From Glycomyces paridis (GTDB lineage: Bacteria > Actinomycetota > Actinomycetes > Mycobacteriales > Micromonosporaceae), in the NCBI RefSeq assembly GCF_004912155.1, contig NZ_STGX01000003.1, positions 124,001 through 188,000 on the forward strand: 64,000 nt of DNA, read 5' to 3'. The translations under genes were made by a program, and so were the position numbers. The notes beneath the pieces are model-generated. The model ran no database searches. It was not told the origin of the DNA and saw nothing but the letters and a program-made list of their open reading frames with translations. This document shows positions 8,909-17,012 of the stretch, in pieces. The first letter of the stretch is position 1; each line of letters begins with the position of its first letter.

Positions 8909-10864
8909 GTGACCCGCACCGACCTCCTCGCGCTGACCCCCGACGCGCTGGCGGCCCTCGCCAACCGCGGCCTCGTCAAGCGCGCCGCCAAAGACCTCGA
9001 CGCCGGGGCCGTCCCGACCGTCTCGCTCGCCGACGACGGCACGCTCACCGCCGACTTCCCCGACGGCGCCCGCGCCGTGCTCGGCGCCGAAGGCGGCCTC
9101 GAAACCGCCACCTGCACCTGCGGGGCGACCGGCAAGTGCCGCCACCGCATCGGCGCGGTCCTCGCCTACCAGCGCGACCACGCCGACGCGCCCGCCGAGG
9201 ACGGGACGCCCGCCCCCGAAGCGGCCCTTGAGGAACCGCCCGCGACCCCGGCCGCCATCACCGACGACCAGCTCCGCGAGGCCCTCGGCCACCACGCGCT
9301 CAAGGCCGCCGAGACCACCCGCCGCGCCGGGTACACCGCCCGCCTGGTCTGGCCCGGACCCGACCGGCCCGCGGTCGCCGAACTGCCCGCCGCCACCGTC
9401 TCCTTCCTCGTCCCCGGCCTCGGCTACGTCCACACCGACGCCACCGGGCCCGCCCGCGCCGTCGCCGTCGTCCTCGCCGTCTGGGCCTTCCGCGAGGCCG
9501 AGGCCGAAGGCGCCGCCACCGTCTCGGTCGGCGGCTCCAGCGCCGAAGGCGACCTCGCCGAGGCCCTCAAGCTCGCCGGGCAGGTCCTCCTCGACGGCGT
9601 CGACGGCGCGGACGCGGTCCTGCGCGCCGCACTCCAACGCGAGTCCAAGGCCCTCACCCGCCGCCGCGCCCACTGGCCCGCCGGCGCCGTCAACGACCTC
9701 ATCGACCAGCTCCAGCGCTACGAGGACCGCTCCGCCGCCTACGATCCGCTGCGCCTGGCCTCGCTCCTGGCCGAACTGCCCGCCCGCGCCCGCGCCGCCC
9801 GCCACCCCGGCGGCACCCCGAGCGCGCAGATCCTCGGCAGCGAGGAGGCCGACGCGACCCCGCTCCAGCTCGTGCGCCTCACCGGCCTCGGCGCCCGCGT
9901 CGGCACCGACGGCGACGACCGCACCCTGGAGCTGTACTTCGCCCAGCCCGAGACCGGCATGGTCCTTGCCATCCAGCGCGAATGGCCCGTCCCCGAGGAC
10001 GCGCCGCTCACCGGCGCCGACCTCGCGGCCCGCCGCATCGCCGGATGCCGGATCGGCACCCTCGCCGCCGGGAACACCGTCACCGAGGCCGCCACGCGCA
10101 CCGCCGCCCGCGCGCTCAAACTCGGCACCGGCCGCCTCGCCAAGACCCAGGTGCTGCCGCTCGGCCTCGCCTGGAACGACCTGCCGCCCTCCCTGCGCGC
10201 CACCGACCTCGACGCGCTCGCCGCCGAACTCGCCGACCTGCCGCCTGGCCTGGTGCGCCCGCGCGTCGCCGCCGAGTCCCTGCGGGTCGTCGCGATCGAG
10301 TCGGTCGAGAGCCTCGGTTACGACCCCGCCTCGCAGTGCCTCGAAGCGGTCGTCACCGCCCCCGGCGGCGGCAGCGCCCGGCTGCGCGTGCAGCACCGCG
10401 CCGCCGCGCCCGGCGCGCTCGAAGCGGCCGAGAAGGCCCTCGCCGGGGAGCCACTCGCGGTCGCCGGGCACGTCAGCCGCCACCGCGGGGAGCTCATCGT
10501 CGAGCCCACCGCGATCCTCACCGCCGACGGCCCGGTCGTGCCCGACTTCGCGCCCGGGGACGACTCGGCCGACCTCGCCGCCGCGGGGGAGGGCGCGGGC
10601 GCGACCGACCCAGTGGCCGCCGCGATCGAGGCCGCGACGACCGTCTGCGCGGACCTCGCGCACCAGGGCCTGCGGCGCTCGCGCGAGCCCTCGCGCGCCC
10701 GCGCCGAGGCCGCCGCCGCCCAACTGCACCGGGTCGGACTCCAAAGGGCCGCAACAGATTTCGTCCAACTGTCCAAAGCGTTGGGGGAGGACGACGAGGA
10801 CGCGAAACGGACCGCCTGGACGGCCGCCGCCGTCCGGATACAGGTCACCGCTGAGCTACACTGA
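8909..10864 (+). CDS. SWIM zinc-finger protein (YehQ-like)
   Basis: 651-residue protein starting at GTG 8909, with a GGATGGAG ribosome-binding site 8 bases upstream. An in-frame GTG at 8900 overlaps that site and is less likely. The SWIM zinc finger is at residues 69-79: C69-x-C71-x5-C77-x-H79. SWIM fingers bind nucleic acid or protein. The rest is Ala/Leu-rich with no recognised catalytic motif. It is the last gene of the DUF4132-MoxR-DUF5682-VWA-SWIM block and is followed by a terminator-like hairpin. E. coli YehQ is the equivalent by order and domain. Its role in the system is unknown; client or nucleic-acid recognition is a reasonable guess. Confidence 0.85.
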   Translation: MTRTDLLALTPDALAALANRGLVKRAAKDLDAGAVPTVSLADDGTLTADFPDGARAVLGAEGGLETATCTCGATGKCRHRIGAVLAYQRDHADAPAEDGTPAPEAALEEPPATPAAITDDQLREALGHHALKAAETTRRAGYTARLVWPGPDRPAVAELPAATVSFLVPGLGYVHTDATGPARAVAVVLAVWAFREAEAEGAATVSVGGSSAEGDLAEALKLAGQVLLDGVDGADAVLRAALQRESKALTRRRAHWPAGAVNDLIDQLQRYEDRSAAYDPLRLASLLAELPARARAARHPGGTPSAQILGSEEADATPLQLVRLTGLGARVGTDGDDRTLELYFAQPETGMVLAIQREWPVPEDAPLTGADLAARRIAGCRIGTLAAGNTVTEAATRTAARALKLGTGRLAKTQVLPLGLAWNDLPPSLRATDLDALAAELADLPPGLVRPRVAAESLRVVAIESVESLGYDPASQCLEAVVTAPGGGSARLRVQHRAAAPGALEAAEKALAGEPLAVAGHVSRHRGELIVEPTAILTADGPVVPDFAPGDDSADLAAAGEGAGATDPVAAAIEAATTVCADLAHQGLRRSREPSRARAEAAAAQLHRVGLQRAATDFVQLSKALGEDDEDAKRTAWTAAAVRIQVTAELH

Positions 10865-10882
10865 CCGGTCTCCGGGTACTCC

Positions 10883-10911
10883 GCTCACGGCGCCGCACGC
10901 GCGCCGTGAGC
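10883..10911 (+). terminator. Hairpin after the SWIM gene
   Basis: Perfect 11-bp inverted repeat, GCTCACGGCGC and GCGCCGTGAGC, around a 7-nt loop, 18 bp after the SWIM stop. There is no T-run, as is common for actinobacterial hairpin terminators. Confidence 0.55.
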
Positions 10912-11041
10912 CGGTAGAGGCGGTGCAGGAGGCGGGTCATAAGCCCGCGGGCCGGAGCCGCCGGCCGCTCGTATCCCCGGCGGGGCCATACGCCCCGCGT
11001 CCGCAGAGTCGGCGATCGACATCGAAGCAATGAGGCTTTCC

Positions 11042-12193
11042 ATGCCATCTCCAACCGTGATCGACCTGCAAGACCCGATCTTCCTCGCCCACCGGGGCGG
11101 GAAACTCCGCACTTCGACCACCGTCCCCCTCGGGAGCCGCGAGGACCTCTCGGTCGCCTACACGCCCGGCGTCGCCCGGGTCTGCGAGGCCATCGCCGCC
11201 GACGTCTCCCTGGCGCGCACGCACACCTGGCGCTCGAACCTGGTCGCCGTCGTCACCGACGGCACCGCCGTCCTCGGCCTCGGGGACATCGGGCCCGCGG
11301 CCTCCCTGCCGGTCATGGAGGGCAAGGCCGCCCTCTTCCGCGAGTTCGCCGACGTCGACGCCGTCCCGATCTGCCTGGACACCAAGGACCCCGACGCGAT
11401 CGTGGCCGCCGTCGCCGCCATCGCGCCCTCCTTCGGCGGGATCAACCTGGAGGACATCAGCGCCCCGCGCTGCTTCGACATCGAGGACCGCCTCAAGGCC
11501 CTGTTGGACATCCCGGTCTTCCACGACGACCAGCACGGCACCGCCGTGGTCGTGCTCGCCGCGCTCACCAACGCGCTGCGCCTCCAGGACCGGCGCGCCG
11601 AGGACCTCGCGGTGACGATCGTCGGCGCCGGCGCCGCGGGCGTCGCCATCGCCAAGATCCTCACCGAGGCCGGGGTCGGCGACGTCATCGTGTGCGACTC
11701 GACCGGGATCATCCACCGGGGCCGCGGACGCCTCAACCCGGTCAAGGAGCGCCTCGCCGAGCGCACCAACCGCGACGGGCGCACCGGCGACGTGGCCGCC
11801 GCCCTGCGCGGCGCCGACGTGCTCGTCGGCGTCTCGGGCGGGCGCATCGCCGAATCGGCTCTCGAAGGCATGGCCGAGAACGCGATCGTGTTCGCGCTCG
11901 CCAACCCGACCCCCGAGGTCGACCCGGAGGTGGCCGCCCGCCACGCCGCGATCGTGGCGACCGGGCGCAGCGACTACCCGAACCAGATCAACAACGTGCT
12001 GGCCTTCCCCGGGATCTTCCGCGGCGCCCTCGACGCGGGCGCCCCGCAGATCACCGAGGACATGAAGCTCGCCGCCGCCCGCGCCATCGCCGACATCGCC
12101 GCCGAGGACCTCGCGCCCGACCGCATCGTCCCCTCGCCGCTGGACCCGAGGGTCGCCCCGGCGGTGGCCGCCGCGGTCAAGGCCGCGGCCTAG
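11042..12193 (+). CDS. NAD(P)-dependent malic enzyme
   Basis: 383 residues. Oxidative decarboxylation of malate to pyruvate in the cytoplasm, an anaplerotic and NAD(P)H-forming step. The N-terminal malic domain has 'AYTPGVARVC', 'VTDGTAVLGLGDIGP' and 'MEGKAALF', and metal-binding residues sit in 'GINLEDI' and 'FHDDQHG'. The C-terminal Rossmann domain carries 'VTIVGAGAAGVAIAKIL' and ends with 'YPNQINNVLAFPGIFRGAL'. It is the short bacterial form, with neither an N-terminal ACT domain nor a fused phosphotransacetylase domain. ATG 11042 is preferred because GAGG lies 6 bases upstream; an in-frame ATG at 11030 would add four residues. Cofactor preference cannot be read with confidence. Stand-alone gene. 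Confidence 0.92.
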   Translation: MPSPTVIDLQDPIFLAHRGGKLRTSTTVPLGSREDLSVAYTPGVARVCEAIAADVSLARTHTWRSNLVAVVTDGTAVLGLGDIGPAASLPVMEGKAALFREFADVDAVPICLDTKDPDAIVAAVAAIAPSFGGINLEDISAPRCFDIEDRLKALLDIPVFHDDQHGTAVVVLAALTNALRLQDRRAEDLAVTIVGAGAAGVAIAKILTEAGVGDVIVCDSTGIIHRGRGRLNPVKERLAERTNRDGRTGDVAAALRGADVLVGVSGGRIAESALEGMAENAIVFALANPTPEVDPEVAARHAAIVATGRSDYPNQINNVLAFPGIFRGALDAGAPQITEDMKLAAARAIADIAAEDLAPDRIVPSPLDPRVAPAVAAAVKAAA

Positions 12194-12197
12194 CCAG

Positions 12198-12274
12198 GGA
12201 AACGTGAACGGAGGGTCCCGGCAAATCGGACATCGATGGGCCCCCGGTTCCAACCCTGCCCCGCGGGTACGACA
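12198..12274. repeat. 77-bp intergenic repeat, copy 1
   Basis: First of two copies of a 77-bp unit placed 110 bp apart between the malic enzyme gene and a minus-strand gene. It includes the invariant core GGACATCGATGGG and the block CGCGGGTACGACA. Roughly 10 of 77 positions differ between copies. The unit can fold into small GC hairpins. No coding sense or transposase is associated. Together with copy 2 it accounts for most of the 273-bp gap. Confidence 0.75.
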
Positions 12275-12307
12275 TCGCGGTGCGCCCGGGCCGCCGATAC
12301 GGCGATC

Positions 12308-12384
12308 GGAAAGGTGAACGGAGAGTCCGGGCAAAACGGACATCGATGGGTCCCCGGCAACAACCCTGCCGCGCGGGTACGACA
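12308..12384. repeat. 77-bp intergenic repeat, copy 2
   Basis: Second copy, with the same length and order of motifs as copy 1. In this copy GGAC and GTCC flank ATCGATGG, inside an outer CCGGG/CCCGG pair, which suggests a conserved fold. The 33 bp between copies is unrelated sequence. Confidence 0.75.
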
Positions 12385-12435
12385 CCTGAGTCCGCTCCGG
12401 CCCGTCCCGGCCGGTCGCGGCCTCGTTCGAATATA

Positions 12436-12462
12436 GGGACCGCTTGCGCTGCAAGCGGTCCC
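12436..12462 (-). terminator. Terminator of the ADP-ribosylglycohydrolase gene
   Basis: Perfect 12-bp stem, GGGACCGCTTGC and GCAAGCGGTCCC, with a 3-nt loop, 4 bp beyond the minus-strand stop. On the minus strand it is followed by TATATTCG, a weak T-rich tail. It may also stop transcripts arriving from the malic enzyme side. Confidence 0.75.
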
Positions 12463-12466
12463 GTCG

Positions 12467-13426
12467 TCATCCGCGTGCGATGAGGCGCTCGGCGACCGCC
12501 GCTATCGTCTCCCGGCCCTCGACCTGCGAGGCCCACTCCCGCGGCAGCGCGCCGAGGCCGTAGGCGGCGCCGTAGAGGTTGCCGAGGATCGCGCCGGTGG
12601 AGTCGGAGTCGCCGCTGTGGCTGACGGAGGCGACGAGCCCGGCGCGCACGTCGTCGGTACCGAGGAAGCAGTAGACGGCGATCGCCAGCGCCTCCTCGGC
12701 GATCCAGCCCCCGCCGAGCGCCTCCGTCGAGGCCGGGGCGGGCGGCACGTTCCCGGCCCGCTCGTAGGCGCCCTGGAGCGCCCGCAGGGTCTCCTCGCCG
12801 CCGGGCGCGTTCCCCAGGTGCAGCATCGCTTCGGACACGGCGAGCTGCGGGCCCTTGCCGTCGAGCAGGTGCGCGACGATCATCGCGAACGCGCCTGCCG
12901 AAGTCCCCGCCGTCGGGTGCCCGTGGGTCAGCGCCGAGCACCGCTCGGCGAGTCCGAAGGCGGCGACGGGGGAGGGGGCGAGGACGCCGAAGGGCGCCGA
13001 GCGCATGACGGTGCCGCAGCCCTTGGAGTTCATGTTGACGCCCGGCCCGCCGCCTTCGCGCAGTCCCGAGAGGCAGGCGTTGCCGGGGGCGCGGCGCGCG
13101 TACAGCCACGGTTCGGCGGCGAGTCCGCGGGCGCCCGCGGGCGGCATGTACTCCTTCTGCGTGGCGTACCAGCGCAGATAGGCCTCCCGCACCGAGCCGA
13201 ACTCGCCGCCGGCCTCGGCGTCGAGCAGGCCCTCGGCGGTGAAGAGGGTCATCTGCGTGTCGTCGGAGACGTGGTTGTACCGCAGGTCGGTGACGCCCTC
13301 GGGACCCCAGGCCCGCGTGATCGTGTCGATGTGGTCGAACTCCACCTGGTAGCCGAGGGCGTCGCCCACCGCGCCGCCGACCAGGCAGCCCAAGACGCGG
13401 TCGCGCCGCGAAATCGCTTGTGTCAC
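12467..13426 (-). CDS. ADP-ribosylglycohydrolase family protein
   Basis: 319 residues, all-helical DraG/ARH-type hydrolase fold. The family removes ADP-ribose from proteins, nucleic acids or small molecules using two metal ions. Metal-ligand motifs are present: GAVGDALG near residue 18, SDDTQM near residue 54, and HSGDSDSTGAI in the last quarter. The start is GTG at 13426. On the minus strand a TAGAAT -10 ends 6 bases before this GTG and there is no ribosome-binding site, so the message is probably leaderless. The gene stands alone and no ADP-ribosyltransferase is seen nearby, so the substrate is unknown. Confidence 0.88.
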   Translation of the reverse strand: MTQAISRRDRVLGCLVGGAVGDALGYQVEFDHIDTITRAWGPEGVTDLRYNHVSDDTQMTLFTAEGLLDAEAGGEFGSVREAYLRWYATQKEYMPPAGARGLAAEPWLYARRAPGNACLSGLREGGGPGVNMNSKGCGTVMRSAPFGVLAPSPVAAFGLAERCSALTHGHPTAGTSAGAFAMIVAHLLDGKGPQLAVSEAMLHLGNAPGGEETLRALQGAYERAGNVPPAPASTEALGGGWIAEEALAIAVYCFLGTDDVRAGLVASVSHSGDSDSTGAILGNLYGAAYGLGALPREWASQVEGRETIAAVAERLIARG

Positions 13427-13489
13427 ACCCGGATTCTAGGGGCCGCGCGCCGGCGGGGCCTCGTCCGCGAGGCCGCCGTGGGCCGCCGC

Positions 13490-13531
13490 TTGACTGAGTG
13501 ACCGTTAACATGCACAATGCATTGACATGTT
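13490..13531 (+). promoter_or_regulatory. Promoter and operator-like palindrome before the GH51 gene
   Basis: TTGACT (13490-13495) and CACAAT (13513-13518) are 17 bp apart and form a reasonable promoter. An inverted repeat, AACATG (13507-13512) and CATGTT (13526-13531), overlaps the -10 and expected start site, as a repressor operator would. The cognate regulator is not identified. Confidence 0.45.
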
Positions 13532-13564
13532 TCAACACCTTCCTCCGCAAAGGAACGGGAGTCG

Positions 13565-16039
13565 ATGAAGTTTCCGACCAGCACGAGAGCCGTGACCCTG
13601 GCCGCCGCCGCGGCCGTCGCGATCTCCTCCCTCACCGCCTCTGAGGCCGCGGCCCAGGACGCCGACGCGCGCATCGACGTCGACCTCTCCGACGCCACCG
13701 CCATCTCCGACGAGCTCTACGGCCTGTTCTACGAGGACATCAACCACGCCGCCGACGGCGGCCTCTATGCCGAGCTCGTCCAGAACCGTTCCTTTGAGTT
13801 CAGCGCCGCCGACGAGGGCTCCTACCACCCGCTGACCGCCTGGCAGGTCACCGGCACGGCCGCCGTCGCCGACGAGCACCCCCTCAACGACGCCAACCCC
13901 TCCTACCTCAGCGCCGCCGCCGGCACCGCGATCGTCAACGCGGGCTACAACACCGGCATGGCCTTCGCCGACGGCGACGACTACGACCTCAGCGTCTGGG
14001 CGAGCGCCGACGCCCCGACCGAACTGCGCGTCGCCCTCCTCGACGCCGACGGGAACCCCCTCTCCGCCACCGAGAAGATCCGCGTCAAGGGCAACGGCCA
14101 GTGGAAGCGGTACGAGGCGGAGCTGACCGCCGACGCCGACGCCACCACGGGCCGACTCGCCGTCACGACCACCGGCGCGGCCGACCTCGACATGGTCTCC
14201 CTCTTCCCCGAGGACACCTACAGGGGCCGCGAGAACGGCCTCCGCGCCGACCTCGCCGAACTCATCGCCGACCTCGACCCCGGCTTCCTGCGCTTCCCGG
14301 GCGGCTGCATCGTCAACACCGGCTCCTTCGACCCCGACAGCCGCGAGCGGGCCTACAACTGGAAGGACACCGTCGGCCCCGTCGAGGAGCGCCCGACCAA
14401 CCACAACTTCTGGGGCTACAACCAGTCCTACGGCCTCGGGTACTTCGAGTACTTCCAGTTCGCCGAGGACATCGGCGCCGAACCGCTCCCGGTCGTCCCC
14501 GTCGGCGTGACCGGCTGCGGCGACTCGGCCGAGATCACCGACCCCGAAGAACTCGACCGCTGGGTCCAGGACACGCTCGACCTGATCGAGTTCGCCAACG
14601 GCCCCGTCACCTCCGAATGGGGCTCGGTGCGCGCCTCGATGGGCCACCGCAAGCCCTTCGGCCTGGAGAAGATCGGCCTCGGCAACGAGGAGTACAAGGA
14701 GCAGTACTACGCCAACTACCCGGCGTTCCAGGACGCGATCCGCGAGGCCTACCCCGACATCGAGATCGTCGCGAACTCCGGTGTGGACGACACCGGCGAC
14801 GTGTTCGACCGCAGTTGGGAGTTCGCCCGCGAGCAGGGCGCCGACCTCGTCGACGAGCACTACTACAACTCGCCGGAGTGGTTCTTCTCCAACAACGAGC
14901 GCTACGACTCCTACGACCGGCAGGGCCCGCACGTCTTCGTCGGCGAGTACGCCTCCCGCTCCAACACCTGGTGGAGCGCCCTCTCCGAGGCCTCCTACCT
15001 CACCGGCATCGAACGCAACGGCGACGTGGTCGACATGGCCTCCTACGCCCCGCTCCTGTCCAACATCGACTACGTCGACTGGGCGCCCGACATGATCTGG
15101 TTCGACAACCACCGCACGGTGAAATCCGCCAGCTACGAGGTGCAGCACCTGTTCGCGAACAACGCCGGCGACGAGGTCCTGGCATCCACCCTGGACGCCT
15201 CCCCGATCGCCTCCCCGGACATCGCGGGCGGCATCGGCCTCGCCACCTGGAACACCGCCGCGACCTACGACGACGTCACCGTGACCGGCGCCGACGGCGC
15301 CCCGCTCTTCGCCGACGACTTCGCCGACGGCGCCGCCGACTGGACCGTCGGCGGCAACACCGCCGGCGTCTGGGAGGCCGCCGACGGCGCCTACAGCCAG
15401 ACCGCCCTGGTCGAGGACGCCCGCAGCACCGCCGGCTCGGCCGACTGGTCGAACTACACCCTCGAGCTCCAGGCCACCAAGACCGCCGGCAGCGAGGGCT
15501 TCCTCGTCATGTTCGGCGTCCAGGGCACCGGCGACTACTACTGGTGGAACCTCGGCGGCTGGAACAACACCACCTCCGCGGTCGAGAAGGCCACCGGCGG
15601 CGGCAAGTCCACCCTCGTCAACCACGACACCGTCATCGAGACCGGCCGAACCTACGACCTCAAGATCGAGGTCTCCGGCCGCACCATCACCGGCTACGTC
15701 GACGGCGTCGAGGCCTTCAGCGTCGTCGACGAGCAGCAGATCGAACCGCTCTACCAGGTCGTCACCCGCGACGAGCGCACCGGCGAGATCACCCTCAAGG
15801 TCGTCAACGCCCAGGACCGCGCTATGACCACCGACGTGAACCTGGACGGTCGCACCCTCAAGGACAAGGCCGAGGTCACCACCATCGCCTGCGACCCCGC
15901 CTGCGACAACCTCCTCGGCGAGGAGCAGGTTGCCTACCCCGTCACCGAACAGGTCCGCGGCCTCGGCAACGAGTTCACCTACGAGTTCGAGCCCTACTCC
16001 GTCACCTTCATCACCCTCAAACCCCAAGGCCGCCATTGA
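13565..16039 (+). CDS. Secreted alpha-L-arabinofuranosidase, GH51, with inserted domain
   Basis: 824 residues. A Sec-type signal peptide occupies about residues 1-33 (Ala-rich core, cleavage near AAAQD). The catalytic barrel is recognisable from 'LYGLFYEDINHAADGGLYAE', 'LRFPGGCIVN', the acid/base E375 in GLGNEEY and the nucleophile E461 in VFVGEYAS. It should release terminal arabinofuranose from arabinan or arabinoxylan outside the cell. After the barrel, residues about 556-725 form an extra concanavalin/LamG-like domain ('ADDFADG', 'YYWWNLGGWNN'). The usual C-terminal beta-sandwich then resumes ('VVTRDERTGEITLKVVNAQ'). So the extra domain interrupts the family fold and probably binds sugar. 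GGGAG precedes the ATG. A strong terminator follows. Confidence 0.9.
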   Translation: MKFPTSTRAVTLAAAAAVAISSLTASEAAAQDADARIDVDLSDATAISDELYGLFYEDINHAADGGLYAELVQNRSFEFSAADEGSYHPLTAWQVTGTAAVADEHPLNDANPSYLSAAAGTAIVNAGYNTGMAFADGDDYDLSVWASADAPTELRVALLDADGNPLSATEKIRVKGNGQWKRYEAELTADADATTGRLAVTTTGAADLDMVSLFPEDTYRGRENGLRADLAELIADLDPGFLRFPGGCIVNTGSFDPDSRERAYNWKDTVGPVEERPTNHNFWGYNQSYGLGYFEYFQFAEDIGAEPLPVVPVGVTGCGDSAEITDPEELDRWVQDTLDLIEFANGPVTSEWGSVRASMGHRKPFGLEKIGLGNEEYKEQYYANYPAFQDAIREAYPDIEIVANSGVDDTGDVFDRSWEFAREQGADLVDEHYYNSPEWFFSNNERYDSYDRQGPHVFVGEYASRSNTWWSALSEASYLTGIERNGDVVDMASYAPLLSNIDYVDWAPDMIWFDNHRTVKSASYEVQHLFANNAGDEVLASTLDASPIASPDIAGGIGLATWNTAATYDDVTVTGADGAPLFADDFADGAADWTVGGNTAGVWEAADGAYSQTALVEDARSTAGSADWSNYTLELQATKTAGSEGFLVMFGVQGTGDYYWWNLGGWNNTTSAVEKATGGGKSTLVNHDTVIETGRTYDLKIEVSGRTITGYVDGVEAFSVVDEQQIEPLYQVVTRDERTGEITLKVVNAQDRAMTTDVNLDGRTLKDKAEVTTIACDPACDNLLGEEQVAYPVTEQVRGLGNEFTYEFEPYSVTFITLKPQGRH

Positions 16040-16056
16040 TAAAGCAGTGCCAGCGA

Positions 16057-16086
16057 GGCGGCCCCGGAACCCGTTCCGGGGCCGCC
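16057..16086 (+). terminator. Terminator of the GH51 gene
   Basis: 14-bp perfect stem, GGCGGCCCCGGAAC and GTTCCGGGGCCGCC, with a 2-nt gap, 17 bp after the stop codon and before the next promoter. Confidence 0.8.
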
Positions 16087-16109
16087 CCCATGACCCCTGC
16101 CACAATGGT

Positions 16110-16140
16110 TTGCGTTCGAGCGCGCTCGAAGCCATAGCGT
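16110..16140 (+). promoter_or_regulatory. MerR-type promoter with 16-bp palindrome
   Basis: TTGCGT (16110-16115) and TAGCGT (16135-16140) are separated by 19 bp. Almost the whole spacer is the perfect palindrome TTCGAGCGCGCTCGAA (16115-16130). A palindrome inside an over-long spacer is the hallmark of MerR-family activation. The MerR gene is the second gene of this operon. The predicted transcription start is at or next to the ATG at 16148. Confidence 0.65.
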
Positions 16141-16147
16141 CGTCCCC

Positions 16148-17002
16148 ATGCAGCAGGAGACCTGGGTCATCACCGGCGCGAACCGCGGCCTCGGCCGCTC
16201 CCTCGCCGCCGCCGTACTCGCCACCGGCCACAACGTGGTCGCCGCCGTCCGCGACCCCGCGGGACTGGACGACCTCACCACCGTCCACCCCGACCGCCTC
16301 GCCGCCGTCGCCTTCGACGTCACCGACACCGAGGCCGCCCCCGGCCTCGCCCAAGCCGCCCTCGACCGCTTCGGCCGCATCGACGTCCTCGTCAACAACG
16401 CCGGAGGCGCGGTCGTCGGCGCCGTCGAAGAGGTCGGCGACCGGCGACTGCGCGACCAGATGGACCTCCACCTCTTCGGGCCCGCCGCCCTCGTCCGCGC
16501 AGCCCTGCCCGCCATGCGCGCCCAGGGCCGCGGCACGATCGTCCAGATGAGCAGCCAGGGCGGCCGCATCTCCTTCCCCGGCGTCTCGGCCTACTCCGCC
16601 TCCAAGTTCGCCCTCGAAGGCTGGTCAGAGTCCCTCGCCGGCGAAGTGGCGCCCTTCGGGGTCCGCGTCATGATCGTCGAGCCCAGCCGCTTCCGCACCG
16701 GCTTCCACGGATCGCTCGAGTTCGCCGAGGCCGCCGAAGCCTACGGCGACGGCCTCGCCGCCGTCCGCGCCGACATGGCCGGAGTGGACGGACGCCAGGA
16801 AGGGGACCCCGACAAGGCCGCCCGTATCATCGCCGACCTGGTGAGCGGTGACGAGCTCCCGCTCCGGCTCCCGCTGGGCGCCGAAGCGGTCCTGCGCCTG
16901 AGCGCCGCCCACCGCACCGGCCTCGCCGAGATCGAACGCCTCGCCGACCTCGCCCGCAGTGCCGACTTCGACGGAGTGGCCCCCTCCGTCCGCCCGGTCT
17001 AG
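16148..17002 (+). CDS. SDR-family NAD(P)-dependent oxidoreductase
   Basis: 284 residues, classical short-chain dehydrogenase/reductase. The dinucleotide-binding TGANRGLG lies near the N-terminus, NNAG at about residues 85-88, the catalytic Ser in 'QMSSQGG' and the catalytic pair in YSASK. After the core, 'VEPSRFRTGF' is typical of uncharacterised SDRs of this kind, so the substrate is unknown. The ATG sits 7 bases from the -10, with no ribosome-binding site, so the mRNA is probably leaderless. The MerR gene starts 10 bp after the stop, and the two form a self-regulated pair. Confidence 0.88.
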   Translation: MQQETWVITGANRGLGRSLAAAVLATGHNVVAAVRDPAGLDDLTTVHPDRLAAVAFDVTDTEAAPGLAQAALDRFGRIDVLVNNAGGAVVGAVEEVGDRRLRDQMDLHLFGPAALVRAALPAMRAQGRGTIVQMSSQGGRISFPGVSAYSASKFALEGWSESLAGEVAPFGVRVMIVEPSRFRTGFHGSLEFAEAAEAYGDGLAAVRADMAGVDGRQEGDPDKAARIIADLVSGDELPLRLPLGAEAVLRLSAAHRTGLAEIERLADLARSADFDGVAPSVRPV

Positions 17003-17012
17003 GGTTCGGACC

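Noticed and set aside
10920-10990. tRNA-Met-like stretch with a GCGGG-TCATAAG-CCCGC hairpin
   Set aside because: With the CAT anticodon set in place the stem does not pair, and there is no T-arm (GTTCGA) or 3' acceptor match. Not a tRNA.
12198-12384. Repeat pair as a CRISPR or insertion-sequence remnant
   Set aside because: Only two units, no regular spacer series, no cas genes and no transposase sequence.
13532-16471. Long minus-strand open frame opposite the GH51 gene
   Set aside because: Typical high-GC shadow frame, made almost only of Gly, Val, Asp, Glu and Ala, with no family motif.
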